This document shows positions 17,574 to 25,357 of a stretch of 42,588 nucleotides of DNA, piece by piece. The stretch lies in NCBI GenBank assembly GCA_913061155.1, contig CAJXSI010000008.1:1-42588 (forward strand), read 5' to 3'. Made by a program: the position numbers and the translations under genes. The first letter of the stretch is position 1. Each line of letters starts with the position of its first letter. This stretch comes from an uncultured Alphaproteobacteria bacterium (GTDB taxonomy: Bacteria > Pseudomonadota > Alphaproteobacteria > UBA7879 > VGCX01). The notes beneath the pieces were generated by a model that was given only the letters and a program-made list of their open reading frames with translations, made no database searches and was not told the DNA's origin.

Positions 17574-17888
17574 AGCCGCATTGTTAACCTAGGTATAGGA
17601 TCTTAAAAAAATCTTATCGTGCAAGAATTCGATTACATTGATGCTTTGTATATGGATATTATTAATATATTTTCAGTAAACTGTCATTGTAAAAGGAATT
17701 GTTTTCCCTTTCGGATGCTATAATTTTCATGTATTTATATGAATTAATAACTGGCTATGGTATCAAGCGTCGCACGACGATGTGGGGCTGTTAAAATGTG
17801 GGATAATAAAGTGGGGATGAAACAACAAGGTGGCTGGCCGTTACAGGATTTATTTTTTGTAATCATAGGTAATTTCTTTAAATAATAA
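17574..17888. other. AT-rich gap with no recognised gene
   Basis: No convincing gene, repeat or long hairpin was seen apart from a small CGTCG/CGACG inverted repeat near 17770. The stretch separates two structured RNA-like regions. Confidence 0.4.
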
Positions 17889-17917
17889 TTGACATTTCTT
17901 CATTTTTAACATAATCC
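17889..17917 (+). promoter_or_regulatory. Putative promoter of the small RNA
   Basis: TTGACA (17889-17894) is a consensus -35 box. CATAAT (17910-17915, spacer 15) or TAATCC (17912-17917, spacer 17) could be the -10. Transcription would begin at about 17921-17924. Confidence 0.45.
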
Positions 17918-18032
17918 AAAGGTAGCCTTTTAAAGGTTACCTTTACAGTGTTGGCTATTTTATAGCCTCCCTGTACACACACTCGCTGTAAAGGGGATAA
18001 AGGGGATAGGCCTAGCTTATCCTCTTTTTTTT
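17918..18032 (+). ncRNA. Candidate small structured RNA of unknown family
   Basis: A unit of about 110 bases lies between a promoter-like site and an intrinsic terminator. Hairpin A pairs 17918-17928 with 17934-17944 (11 bp, one G-U, five-base loop). Stem B pairs CCTTTACAG (17940-17948) with CTGTAAAGG (17986-17994) and encloses hairpin C, GGCTAT/ATAGCC (17953-17967). A and B share 17940-17944, so they cannot both form fully, which is a switch-like layout. Hairpin D is the terminator. It lacks landmarks of RNase P RNA, SRP RNA and tmRNA. No real gene follows closely on this strand, which favours a trans-acting RNA over a leader. Confidence 0.5.
18001..18032 (+). terminator. Intrinsic terminator of the candidate small RNA
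   Basis: An 11-base-pair stem (18001-18011 with 18015-18025, including two G-U pairs) with a three-base CTA loop is followed directly by eight Ts (18025-18032). It works on the plus strand; the opposite strand has no comparable T-run. Confidence 0.75.
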
Positions 18033-18315
18033 ACACAGAACCCTTTCTATGCCCCCTTTTTCCACAATAATTTCACTTCATCTATTTATGCAAAAAATGC
18101 ATATCGTTTTATTTAGTTTTAAATACTTGATAATACTTATTTTGCTCTTTAAATTGGGGGATACATTAAGTATTTCAAAGATTGACTGTTATTTAATCAG
18201 GGGCAGTGAATGGGACGGTAATACTATAGGGTATGAAGTTACCCGCAGACTTATCCACATATTTTGTGGAAAGGTTTTAAGGCTTTGTTTTACCTACACT
18301 TTTGGAACAGCAGGC

Positions 18316-18759
18316 TTATTTTTTGCCGCCACGACCTGGCGGATCATACTTACCAATATTACCAAAAAGCTCGCTTAATAAACTTGGGTCATTCCCATAT
18401 GTTTGGGTTGTGTTTTTGTCTGGTTCAATTTCGTGACCATGATGAAATTCTTTGAATTTATAACTTTCAACAGTGCTATCATCATTAAAAGTGATAATTA
18501 ATGTTTTCCTATCTTCCACAACGGGGTCAAAGAATGAAACTGTTGTTGTTTCTTCACCAATATACAGCCATGCCTTTTTTCCAAACAAGGTGATGCTTGA
18601 TGGTGGCCCAAGCAATGAATGAACATCTGTTAATGTTGTCACATGCGGGACAATTTTTTGGACTTGTTTGATGTCAATAACGGTTCCCCGAACGTGTTCG
18701 CTGGGGCTGCAGGCTGTGATTAATAAAAATCCGCAAATAAAAGTAAGTAATTTCAACAT
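18316..18759 (-). CDS. bamE: BamE/SmpA-OmlA family outer-membrane assembly lipoprotein
   Basis: Lipoprotein of the BAM complex that inserts beta-barrel proteins into the outer membrane. The best start is the ATG at 18759 with GGAT before it, giving 147 residues: a hydrophobic signal with lipobox LITAC, then VRGTVIDIKQVQKIVPHVTT (the BamE repeat-like fold), VHSLLGPPSS, KAWLYIGEETTT and DRKTLIITF. The C-terminal LFGNIGKYDPPG is typical of alphaproteobacterial members. A longer frame to 18813 exists, but it would bury the lipoprotein signal and overlap the divergent antiporter frame. Confidence 0.85.
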   Translation of the reverse strand: MLKLLTFICGFLLITACSPSEHVRGTVIDIKQVQKIVPHVTTLTDVHSLLGPPSSITLFGKKAWLYIGEETTTVSFFDPVVEDRKTLIITFNDDSTVESYKFKEFHHGHEIEPDKNTTQTYGNDPSLLSELFGNIGKYDPPGRGGKK

Positions 18760-18896
18760 TATAGATCCATTGTATATGCCATACAAATTTACATAGTATG
18801 GGAAGTCTGTCAATATCCTTTATCTTAACACATCTTTTTTACATAAGCGACAACGGCTGTCTTGAATTAATCAGGGCAATCAAGTATGTTGTTTTC

Positions 18897-20294
18897 ATGT
18901 TCTACATTCTTACATGTTGCCTTTTAATGACGTCAAGTCTTGCTGTCGCTGACCATGGATTGCCCGCAGAATCAATGGGGTTAATTTGGTGTGCGCCATT
19001 TGCAGCCATTTTATTATCTTTGGCCGTAATGCCGTTACTTTTTCCTAAACTATGGCATCGGCATTATGGAAAGTTAATTATTGGATACTGTCTTTTATAC
19101 ATTATTCCAGGGGCATCATCTTTTGGAATGGATGTTGTAAGTCATGAAATTTTGCATGTCATGTTATCTGAATACATGCCGTTTACCATATTAATCGCCA
19201 GCTTGTTTATCACAACAGGGGGCATTCATTTGACGGCCAATTGGTTTGGAACACCAAAAAGCAATACGTTGATTCTTTTAACGGGTACATTTATTGCAAG
19301 TATTATTGGAACAACAGGGGCCAGTATGTTACTGATTCGGCCTTTAATTCGTGCCAATGCCTGGCGTAAACATACAGTTCACACAATTATTATTTTTATT
19401 TTCTTGGTTGCCAATATAGGTGGCAGTTTAACGCCTTTGGGGGACCCACCTTTATTTTTGGGGTTCTTAGAAGGGGTTCCTTTTTTCTGGCCAGCGGTTA
19501 ATATGTTTTTGCCGATGCTGTTATTAAGTGTTTGTATTTTGGCTGTTTATTATGGCCTGGATTATTATTTTTATAAAAAAGAAACAGAGGAATCACCCTA
19601 TAAATCAAGTCAAACAACGGGTGGAATACGGTTCCAAGGACGCCGTAATTTTTATTTCCTTGGCGGGATTATCGGGGGCGTTTTATTAAGTGGGTTTTGG
19701 CACCCAGGTATAAGTTTTGATTTTTTTGGTGTGGAAATTCAAATTGAAAACTTGGTGCGGGATGCCATTTTATTATTAATGTCTTTGATGTCATTGGTGA
19801 CAACCAACAGTAAAACCCGCGAAAGCAACCATTTTTCTTGGGATCCATTATTGGAAGTCATGAAAATATTTTTTGGGATTTTTATTACAGTAAGTCCCGT
19901 AATTGCCATATTAAAGGCTGGTCATGATGGGGCTTTAAGTCATTTTATGGAAATGGTTACAAAAGATGGGGCCCCTTATAACCCCGCCTATTTCTGGCTG
20001 ACAGGCGTATTTTCAAGCTTTTTGGATAACGCACCTACCTATTATGTCTTCTTTTACATGGCGGGGGGGAATGTGACTGAATTGACAACAACACTTTCCA
20101 CGACATTAACGGCCATTTCAACTGGGGCTGTTTTTATGGGGGCTGTGACTTATATTGGGAATGCGCCAAACTTTATGATTAAATCAATATCAGAACGTCA
20201 TGGCATAAAAATGCCCAGCTTTTTTGGGTATATGGCCTGGTCATTTGTGATATTAATACCCTTATTCTTATTAACGGCTTTTGTCTTTTTCTAA
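18897..20294 (+). CDS. NhaD/CitMHS-type sodium:proton antiporter
   Basis: Integral membrane transporter of the ion-transporter superfamily (the putative citrate/Na+:H+ antiporter group found in Rickettsia-like bacteria). From the ATG at 18897 it has 465 residues and about 11-12 hydrophobic segments. Conserved stretches are GTTGASMLLIRPLIRAN, GGSLTPLGDPPLFLGF (first re-entrant hairpin), and VFSSFLDNAPTYYVFFY with VTYIGNAPNFMIKS in the second half. The frame extends upstream to 18798, but the segment MFYILTCCLLMTSSLAVADHG looks like a natural N-terminal signal. The substrate, Na+/H+ or a carboxylate, cannot be settled from sequence. Confidence 0.85.
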   Translation: MFYILTCCLLMTSSLAVADHGLPAESMGLIWCAPFAAILLSLAVMPLLFPKLWHRHYGKLIIGYCLLYIIPGASSFGMDVVSHEILHVMLSEYMPFTILIASLFITTGGIHLTANWFGTPKSNTLILLTGTFIASIIGTTGASMLLIRPLIRANAWRKHTVHTIIIFIFLVANIGGSLTPLGDPPLFLGFLEGVPFFWPAVNMFLPMLLLSVCILAVYYGLDYYFYKKETEESPYKSSQTTGGIRFQGRRNFYFLGGIIGGVLLSGFWHPGISFDFFGVEIQIENLVRDAILLLMSLMSLVTTNSKTRESNHFSWDPLLEVMKIFFGIFITVSPVIAILKAGHDGALSHFMEMVTKDGAPYNPAYFWLTGVFSSFLDNAPTYYVFFYMAGGNVTELTTTLSTTLTAISTGAVFMGAVTYIGNAPNFMIKSISERHGIKMPSFFGYMAWSFVILIPLFLLTAFVFF

Positions 20295-20306
20295 GTAAAA
20301 GGGTGA

Positions 20307-21002
20307 TTAAAACTTGCGCAGCAAGCCAACGACTTTTCCACGAATGGTTACTTGGCTTTTATCGTAAACTTGTGGCATAAGGTATTTGTTTCCAGAGGTC
20401 AGTAATATTTTATCGCCTTCAATGCTCCAGCGTCTAAGGACCACATCTTTTTCATCAATAATGGCCAGTACAATTGACCCAGGTTCTGCATCATTCACGG
20501 TGCGAAGAATAATGGTATCCCCACCAAGAATGGCATTTTCCTTCATTGTTTCCCCAGAAATTTCCAACGCCATATAATCAGATTCACTATGTTCTAGGGC
20601 TTCGGAAATACAGGAATACGGGACGGTCATTTGGCTTTTTGGTTTTAAAAAACTTTCAATGGGGATTGTCGATGATATAGACCCATAAAAAGGAACCTTC
20701 ATATAATCAGCGTTGCCGGTTGATTGGGGTTGGGGGGGGCTATAAGTTGCTGATTCAGGTTCTGAAATACGTTGTTGTGGATTTAGGCTGTCAGGATACT
20801 TAAGAATTTCAATGGCCCGGGCTTTGTGGGGGATTCTTTTGATAAAGCCCCGCTGTTCAATTCCATCAAGTAAAGATCGTGCATGTGATTTAGAGTTTAG
20901 TCCCAAGGCATGGCACATCTCATCGTAAGATGGGAAGATGTGATTTGTTTTTTTGTAATTCTTCAAAAAACGTAGTAGTTCATATTGCCGCTTAGTAAGC
21001 AC
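20307..21002 (-). CDS. lexA: LexA-family repressor with altered autocleavage residues
   Basis: LexA represses SOS genes and normally self-cleaves at Ala-Gly using a Ser-Lys dyad when RecA is activated. The 231-residue protein has the alphaproteobacterial winged-helix N-terminus (MLTKRQYELL, PSYDEM, SKSHARSLLDGIEQRGFIKR) and a C-terminal S24-like domain. All three cleavage determinants differ: the A-G site in GRIAAG-VPIE aligns with GSISST-IPIE (Ser111-Thr112), the nucleophile Ser in SGDSM is Thr152 in SGETM, and the catalytic Lys in VKR is Arg190 in LRR. The start fits the family. No GTTC-N7-GTTC SOS box was found upstream. It is probably still DNA-binding, but whether it can be inactivated by cleavage is doubtful. 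Confidence 0.9.
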   Translation of the reverse strand: MLTKRQYELLRFLKNYKKTNHIFPSYDEMCHALGLNSKSHARSLLDGIEQRGFIKRIPHKARAIEILKYPDSLNPQQRISEPESATYSPPQPQSTGNADYMKVPFYGSISSTIPIESFLKPKSQMTVPYSCISEALEHSESDYMALEISGETMKENAILGGDTIILRTVNDAEPGSIVLAIIDEKDVVLRRWSIEGDKILLTSGNKYLMPQVYDKSQVTIRGKVVGLLRKF

Positions 21003-21113
21003 AGTGGTATCCTAACTTTATGATTACCCTCACATACTAATTCATATTTATGATATAAACAATGTATAAAATGGGAAGAAATTAATAAACATACCGATCT
21101 TAGGGTGGATTTA

Positions 21114-22769
21114 ATGAAATTTAAAAACTTTACGTTGCGACATATTTCTTTAAAAGGGCAGATTTTGGCGTATGGCATGCTTGCCTTACTTATTGTTGGG
21201 ACACAGCTTTATGTTAATTTAAGGAATGCTTCTTTTTTGGAAAAGGTTTCCAAAACGTATACAAAATCACAGGCACAAGAAATTAATATTAATGAACTGG
21301 CTGACTTCCTAAATAAAAATTCCTTAACCCCCCTTGATTTGCATGAAAAAGAGGCCAAAGCATCCCTCAAAAAGTTGGAAACCTATATTGAAAATGTTGG
21401 TCAATACTTAGATAAAATAAAAGCGCAATCGTATAACGATGACTGGCAGGCCGCCTCTGTCAAAATGATTGATCTGCATCGCGTTTTATTTAGTGCCGCG
21501 GGAAAAACAGCCGATCAATTAAACCGTCGCAGGGAATTATTAAAAGATTTAATGGGAAGTTTCCCTGACTCTATTGAAATTTCTGCCCTGTCTTTGAAAA
21601 AAACATTGTCTTTAAAAAATCAGTCTATTGCAGAAGAAGTTTACCAAGATTTTGTGAATGTTCGCCGAAGTATTAAAGACTTTGCGGTCACTTATAAAAT
21701 TGATGTTCATCACTTTGGCGAAGCCATAGAAAATCAAATGTCAGACACGGCATCAGACCTTAATAAATTATTGCAAATCACCAAGCCTGTACCAGAAAAA
21801 CACCAGGCTGTTCAAAAATTGCAAGGAATGATTATCGATTATTTTTCTAAAGTGAATGAATTAAAAGGGGCCGTTCAATCTTTGACGTACTTAACTGATA
21901 AAGAAATCAAAGGAACAGTATCCATTTTGACGCAGTTTTCGAACAATCTTAGGGATGGTATTAAAGAAGATCAAAAGACTTCTTTGTTACAACATGCAGG
22001 AGAAGTTCGGGAAACAAAGTTTTCAAACATCATATTTTCGTTGGTTTTATTGGGACTATTCATCATTTTTCTTGTGCAGTTTTTACGGACAGTTCGTCAG
22101 CCATTGGTTGATTTATCCAAAACATTGGATGACTTGGCCGCCCAGAAACCATCGGCTTTTCCTTTGGTTCCCAACCGACATCATGAAATTGGGAAATTAA
22201 TTTTATCTATGAAACTTTTTTCAGATTCCATGGTCAAACGTATTAAAGATGATATTTATAAGATAGACGATTCCATAGAATATCAATTGGATATGGTATC
22301 AACCACTGCAGAGGAATTATCAAAAGCGTCTATCAGTATTTCTAAATTATCGGAAACTTATGATACTAAAATTAAGATGATTCACGAGGCAAATGACAAA
22401 GCCCGAAAAGACTTTCGCGATATTGTGAAAGCATCCAGTACGATGGAAGATACATTGCAAGCCCTTTACAAAAAATTTGAAAAAGACGATCGCAAAAATA
22501 TTCGTCGAAGTGACATTGATAAATTACAAAAAGAATTAAAAAATATTGTGGATGCCGCCCACAAAGCCGCAATAGAGGCCCAAACCCTTGGGCGTCGGAT
22601 TAATAGTATGACAAAGAATAATGAAGAAAGTGATAAAATGGCGAAAATGTTTTCCAAGGCTGGAAACAAAGTAAGCGTTCTGTCCCAATCACTGAAAAAC
22701 GATACGAAAGACTTTTTCAAAAAGGCTGAAATCTATCTTGATCAAATGGACGAAGAAGAATTCGATTAA
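21114..22769 (+). CDS. HAMP-domain membrane protein with coiled-coil cytoplasmic region
   Basis: A 551-residue protein laid out like a chemoreceptor: a first membrane span (about residues 17-35), a helical periplasmic part of about 265 residues, a second span (about 306-327), then a HAMP-like segment (VRQPLVDLSKTLDDLAAQ...HHEIGKLILSMKLF) and long heptad-rich helices to the end. The conserved tip of methyl-accepting receptors is missing, and no kinase, cyclase or phosphatase domain follows, so the output is unknown. ATG 21114 is preferred because AGGG-TGG lies eight bases before it, although a GTG at 21105 is in frame. It is divergent from lexA across about 110 bases. Confidence 0.7.
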   Translation: MKFKNFTLRHISLKGQILAYGMLALLIVGTQLYVNLRNASFLEKVSKTYTKSQAQEININELADFLNKNSLTPLDLHEKEAKASLKKLETYIENVGQYLDKIKAQSYNDDWQAASVKMIDLHRVLFSAAGKTADQLNRRRELLKDLMGSFPDSIEISALSLKKTLSLKNQSIAEEVYQDFVNVRRSIKDFAVTYKIDVHHFGEAIENQMSDTASDLNKLLQITKPVPEKHQAVQKLQGMIIDYFSKVNELKGAVQSLTYLTDKEIKGTVSILTQFSNNLRDGIKEDQKTSLLQHAGEVRETKFSNIIFSLVLLGLFIIFLVQFLRTVRQPLVDLSKTLDDLAAQKPSAFPLVPNRHHEIGKLILSMKLFSDSMVKRIKDDIYKIDDSIEYQLDMVSTTAEELSKASISISKLSETYDTKIKMIHEANDKARKDFRDIVKASSTMEDTLQALYKKFEKDDRKNIRRSDIDKLQKELKNIVDAAHKAAIEAQTLGRRINSMTKNNEESDKMAKMFSKAGNKVSVLSQSLKNDTKDFFKKAEIYLDQMDEEEFD

Positions 22770-22819
22770 AGATCTGCCTAATCTTTTGGGCCTTCTATTA
22801 ATAATATTTATTTAAGTTT

Positions 22820-22847
22820 CTTGCTTATTTATTAAATAATGTATTAC
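22820..22847 (+). promoter_or_regulatory. Putative promoter of the secreted repeat protein
   Basis: CTTGCT (22820-22825), a 16-base spacer and TATTAC (22842-22847). The AGTTTCTTG context matches that upstream of the gene at 16163. Confidence 0.35.
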
Positions 22848-22875
22848 ACTTTACTTAATGTAAGGGAGAACTATT

Positions 22876-23472
22876 ATGAATAAATACTTATTTCTATTGA
22901 CGGCAATTACTTTACCTAATATTTCAATGGCAGCAGCCAGCAGTGGATCAGAATCGAGTGTATCGCCTGTTTCAATGGCAGCAGCCAGCAGGGGTTCAGA
23001 ATCAAGTGTATCGCCTGTTTTAATGGATAAATCAAGTGAGGGTGGATCGCTTGCTGATTTGATTCAAAAAAACCTAGGGAAAGTATACGTTCAAAAAGCC
23101 GCGGACCCCTCTTTTAAAGGGCTTGTACGATTATTGGCCGATAAAGGCGTTTTACCGGAAGCAAAAGCCGCCCGAACTGTTGAAAGAATAGGTAATGCAG
23201 CAGAATCAAGTCTTGTTGTTATTTACTATGACGGAAAAAAAGAATCTAAAGAAAAACTGATGGAACTTTCATCGATGATGGAACCAGGATCAACCCTGAT
23301 GGTTATCTTGAAAAAGGGAATGGATTCAGAAAAATCTTTACCAACCCCTGATGGATTTACACGTGAAGATACTTTAAAGCGCGTGTATGACCTTGAAATT
23401 GGAACTAAGGCCCGTCGTATGCTTTCTAAGGCATCGCAGAAGAAAGATATCGTTTTATTTGAAAAAGAGTAA
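22876..23472 (+). CDS. Secreted protein with a duplicated Ser/Ala-rich N-terminus
   Basis: Unrecognised. It has 198 residues: a signal peptide (about 1-19, ending near ISMA), two consecutive copies of a 16-residue unit (SMAAASSGSESSVSPV and SMAAASRGSESSVSPV), then a mixed alpha/beta domain with SLVVIYYDGKKESKEKLMEL and STLMVILKKG as likely strands. No catalytic motif stands out. GGGAG lies about ten bases before the start. The signal peptide resembles that of the protein at 39622. Secretion and a host-facing role are inferred from the signal and the low-complexity linker. Confidence 0.7.
   Translation: MNKYLFLLTAITLPNISMAAASSGSESSVSPVSMAAASRGSESSVSPVLMDKSSEGGSLADLIQKNLGKVYVQKAADPSFKGLVRLLADKGVLPEAKAARTVERIGNAAESSLVVIYYDGKKESKEKLMELSSMMEPGSTLMVILKKGMDSEKSLPTPDGFTREDTLKRVYDLEIGTKARRMLSKASQKKDIVLFEKE
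22924..23019. repeat. Two tandem 48-base in-frame repeats
   Basis: The copies at 22924-22971 and 22972-23019 differ at only a few bases and encode the duplicated 16-residue linker. Exact adjacency and near identity point to recent slippage or unequal recombination. Confidence 0.85.
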
Positions 23473-23513
23473 GAAATCTTTTAAAATCCCTTTGGATACA
23501 AAGGAGATGTCTT

Positions 23514-24326
23514 ATGAATCAAAACCCAACAGTTTGCCTGTATATGAAGGATACTTTTCTTTGTCAGGCTGAAGGAAATCTTGTTGACCGCAAAGCAAGG
23601 GAGCTTAAAGGGCAAATGCTTCCTTGTGGCGTTTTTGACCAGACAATTTTTTATCCACAGGGTGGGGGTCAACCTGCCGATAAAGGGACCATTCATATAA
23701 ATAATGAAACTTATGAAGTTGTCCACGTAGGGTTTGATCCACAAACCAGTCAGGTCATTCACTATCTAGATCATGAAATTACCGCGGAACCTGGCGCCAT
23801 AGCAACATTTAAAGTTGATTCAGAATACCGTTTGCTTAACGCCAAAGCCCATACCGCGGGACATTTAATTGGATCTGTCGTGCAGGAAATTTCCCAAAAT
23901 CATTTGATTGCGACGGTGGGAAATCACATGCCCAACCAATATAGTGTTTTATTTACATACGATGCAAACAATCAAAATGGTTTACAGGAAGTCTATCAAC
24001 AAGACCTTCCATTTTCATCCAATGACGCGTTAATTCATCAAGTTAATCACCGGCTTTTGCAACTGATTCAAGACAAAATGCCCATTGATACAACATATGC
24101 AGATCCAGGTGTTTTGGAAAATTTAATTCTGCCCGAAGGGTACGAAGTGCCAAAAGGTAAACCGTGTCGTATCACACACATTCAGACATTGCCGCCTGTT
24201 CCTTGTGGTGGAACGCATGTGGATAACCTATCCCATTTTAAATCGATAGAAATAACAAAAATCTCTATGAAAAAAAGTTCTAAAGAGGGACCAAAAGTTC
24301 CAAAGCTAAGTTATCTGTTTAGTTAG
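23514..24326 (+). CDS. Alanyl-tRNA editing protein (AlaX-like)
   Basis: A free-standing homologue of the AlaRS editing domain that hydrolyses mischarged Ser-tRNA(Ala) or Gly-tRNA(Ala). The 270-residue protein has FYPQGGGQPADKGTI near the start, the zinc and active-site motif HTAGH (about residue 107), and the second metal motif CGGTHV (about residue 233), the full HxxxH...CxxxH set. AAAGGAGAT lies at good spacing before the ATG. It is convergent with gap. No AlaRS catalytic domain is attached. Confidence 0.88.
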   Translation: MNQNPTVCLYMKDTFLCQAEGNLVDRKARELKGQMLPCGVFDQTIFYPQGGGQPADKGTIHINNETYEVVHVGFDPQTSQVIHYLDHEITAEPGAIATFKVDSEYRLLNAKAHTAGHLIGSVVQEISQNHLIATVGNHMPNQYSVLFTYDANNQNGLQEVYQQDLPFSSNDALIHQVNHRLLQLIQDKMPIDTTYADPGVLENLILPEGYEVPKGKPCRITHIQTLPPVPCGGTHVDNLSHFKSIEITKISMKKSSKEGPKVPKLSYLFS

Positions 24327-24342
24327 TCTAAGGACCTATTGA

Positions 24343-25347
24343 TTAAAGTTCCATCATATAAACAGCGGTGTCCATCATACGATTGGAAAAGCCCCATTCA
24401 TTGTCGTACCAAGCAACAATGCGCCCCAATGTTTTGCCTGTAACACAGGTTTGTGTTAGGTCAAAAATGGAACTGTGGGGATTATGATTGAAATCTGTGG
24501 ATACAAGGGGCGCAGATTCTGCGTACAAAATACCCTTTAACTTTCCATCAGCAGCGCCAGAAATTGCATTGTTAATTTCAGATACTGTCATTGGTTTTTT
24601 TGAATTAAAGACCAAATCAACCATGGAAACATTTGGAATGGGCACCCGAACGGCTGTGCCATCCAATTTACCTGCCAATTCTGGTAAGACAAGGCCCACG
24701 GCTTTGGCCGCCCCAGTTGATGCCGGAATCATTGAAAGTGCTGCGGCACGCGCACGCCGTAAATCTTTGTGATCTGTATCCACCAAACGTTGATCCCCAG
24801 TATAGGCATGAATTGTTGTCATAAACCCATTTTCAAGACCAAAGAATTCATTTAATACCATGGCAACAGGGGCCAGGCAATTTGTTGTGCAAGACGCATT
24901 AGAGACAACCGTATCACAGGCTTTCAGGCTTTCGTGGTTCACACCATAAACGACTGTTTTATCCACATCATTGCCGGGGGCTGAAATCAAGACTTTCTTT
25001 GCCCCTGCTTTCAGGTGAATGCTGGCTGTTTCTTTGGACGTAAATCGCCCAGTACATTCAAAAACGATATCTATATTATGCTTTTTCCAGTTCAGATTTT
25101 CTGGGTTGGATTCAGAGGTCAAAGCAACTTCCTTATGATCAATCAGAACCTTGTCACCTTGATGATTAATATTTTGCTTTAAAATGCCATGCACAGAATC
25201 ATATTTCAAAAGGTGCAGGCTTGTTTCCATATCTGCCAAATCATTGATGGCAACAATTTCAATATCTTTACGACCAGATTCTAACCAGGCCCTGAAAATC
25301 ATGCGGCCAATTCGCCCAAATCCGTTAATTCCTACTTTAATTGTCAT
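24343..25347 (-). CDS. gap: Glyceraldehyde-3-phosphate dehydrogenase
   Basis: Interconverts glyceraldehyde 3-phosphate and 1,3-bisphosphoglycerate. The 334-residue protein starts with the NAD-binding motif INGFGRIGRM. INDLADMET carries the Asp that favours NAD, and the catalytic cysteine is in SNASCTTNCLAP (about residue 150). It also has TGDQRLVDTDHKDLRRARAA and a C-terminal WYDNEWGFSNRM. It starts ten bases after tkt, and the pair is transcribed together as in many alphaproteobacterial tkt-gap operons. Confidence 0.97.
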   Translation of the reverse strand: MTIKVGINGFGRIGRMIFRAWLESGRKDIEIVAINDLADMETSLHLLKYDSVHGILKQNINHQGDKVLIDHKEVALTSESNPENLNWKKHNIDIVFECTGRFTSKETASIHLKAGAKKVLISAPGNDVDKTVVYGVNHESLKACDTVVSNASCTTNCLAPVAMVLNEFFGLENGFMTTIHAYTGDQRLVDTDHKDLRRARAAALSMIPASTGAAKAVGLVLPELAGKLDGTAVRVPIPNVSMVDLVFNSKKPMTVSEINNAISGAADGKLKGILYAESAPLVSTDFNHNPHSSIFDLTQTCVTGKTLGRIVAWYDNEWGFSNRMMDTAVYMMEL

Positions 25348-25357
25348 TGCGATGCTC

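Noticed and set aside
17473-17592. 39-codon frame in the structured gap (MRMYGTVNDS... to ...FFLAALLT)
   Set aside because: The context lacks a convincing ribosome site, the frame runs through the T8 terminator-like site, and the peptide matches nothing I recognise; chance is the simpler reading.
17330-18032. tmRNA, RNase P RNA, SRP RNA or 6S RNA in the long gap
   Set aside because: I looked for the RNase P, SRP and tmRNA signature sequences on both strands and did not find them. The 6S-type long closing stem is also absent.
18049-18378. Open frame of 109 codons right after the small-RNA terminator
   Set aside because: It has no ribosome site, starts just after a strong terminator, has composition unlike its neighbours, and overlaps the real bamE gene on the other strand.
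24219-24227. Perfect DnaA-box match TGTGGATAA
   Set aside because: It lies inside the conserved CGGTHVDN motif of the AlaX gene and is explained by coding sequence.
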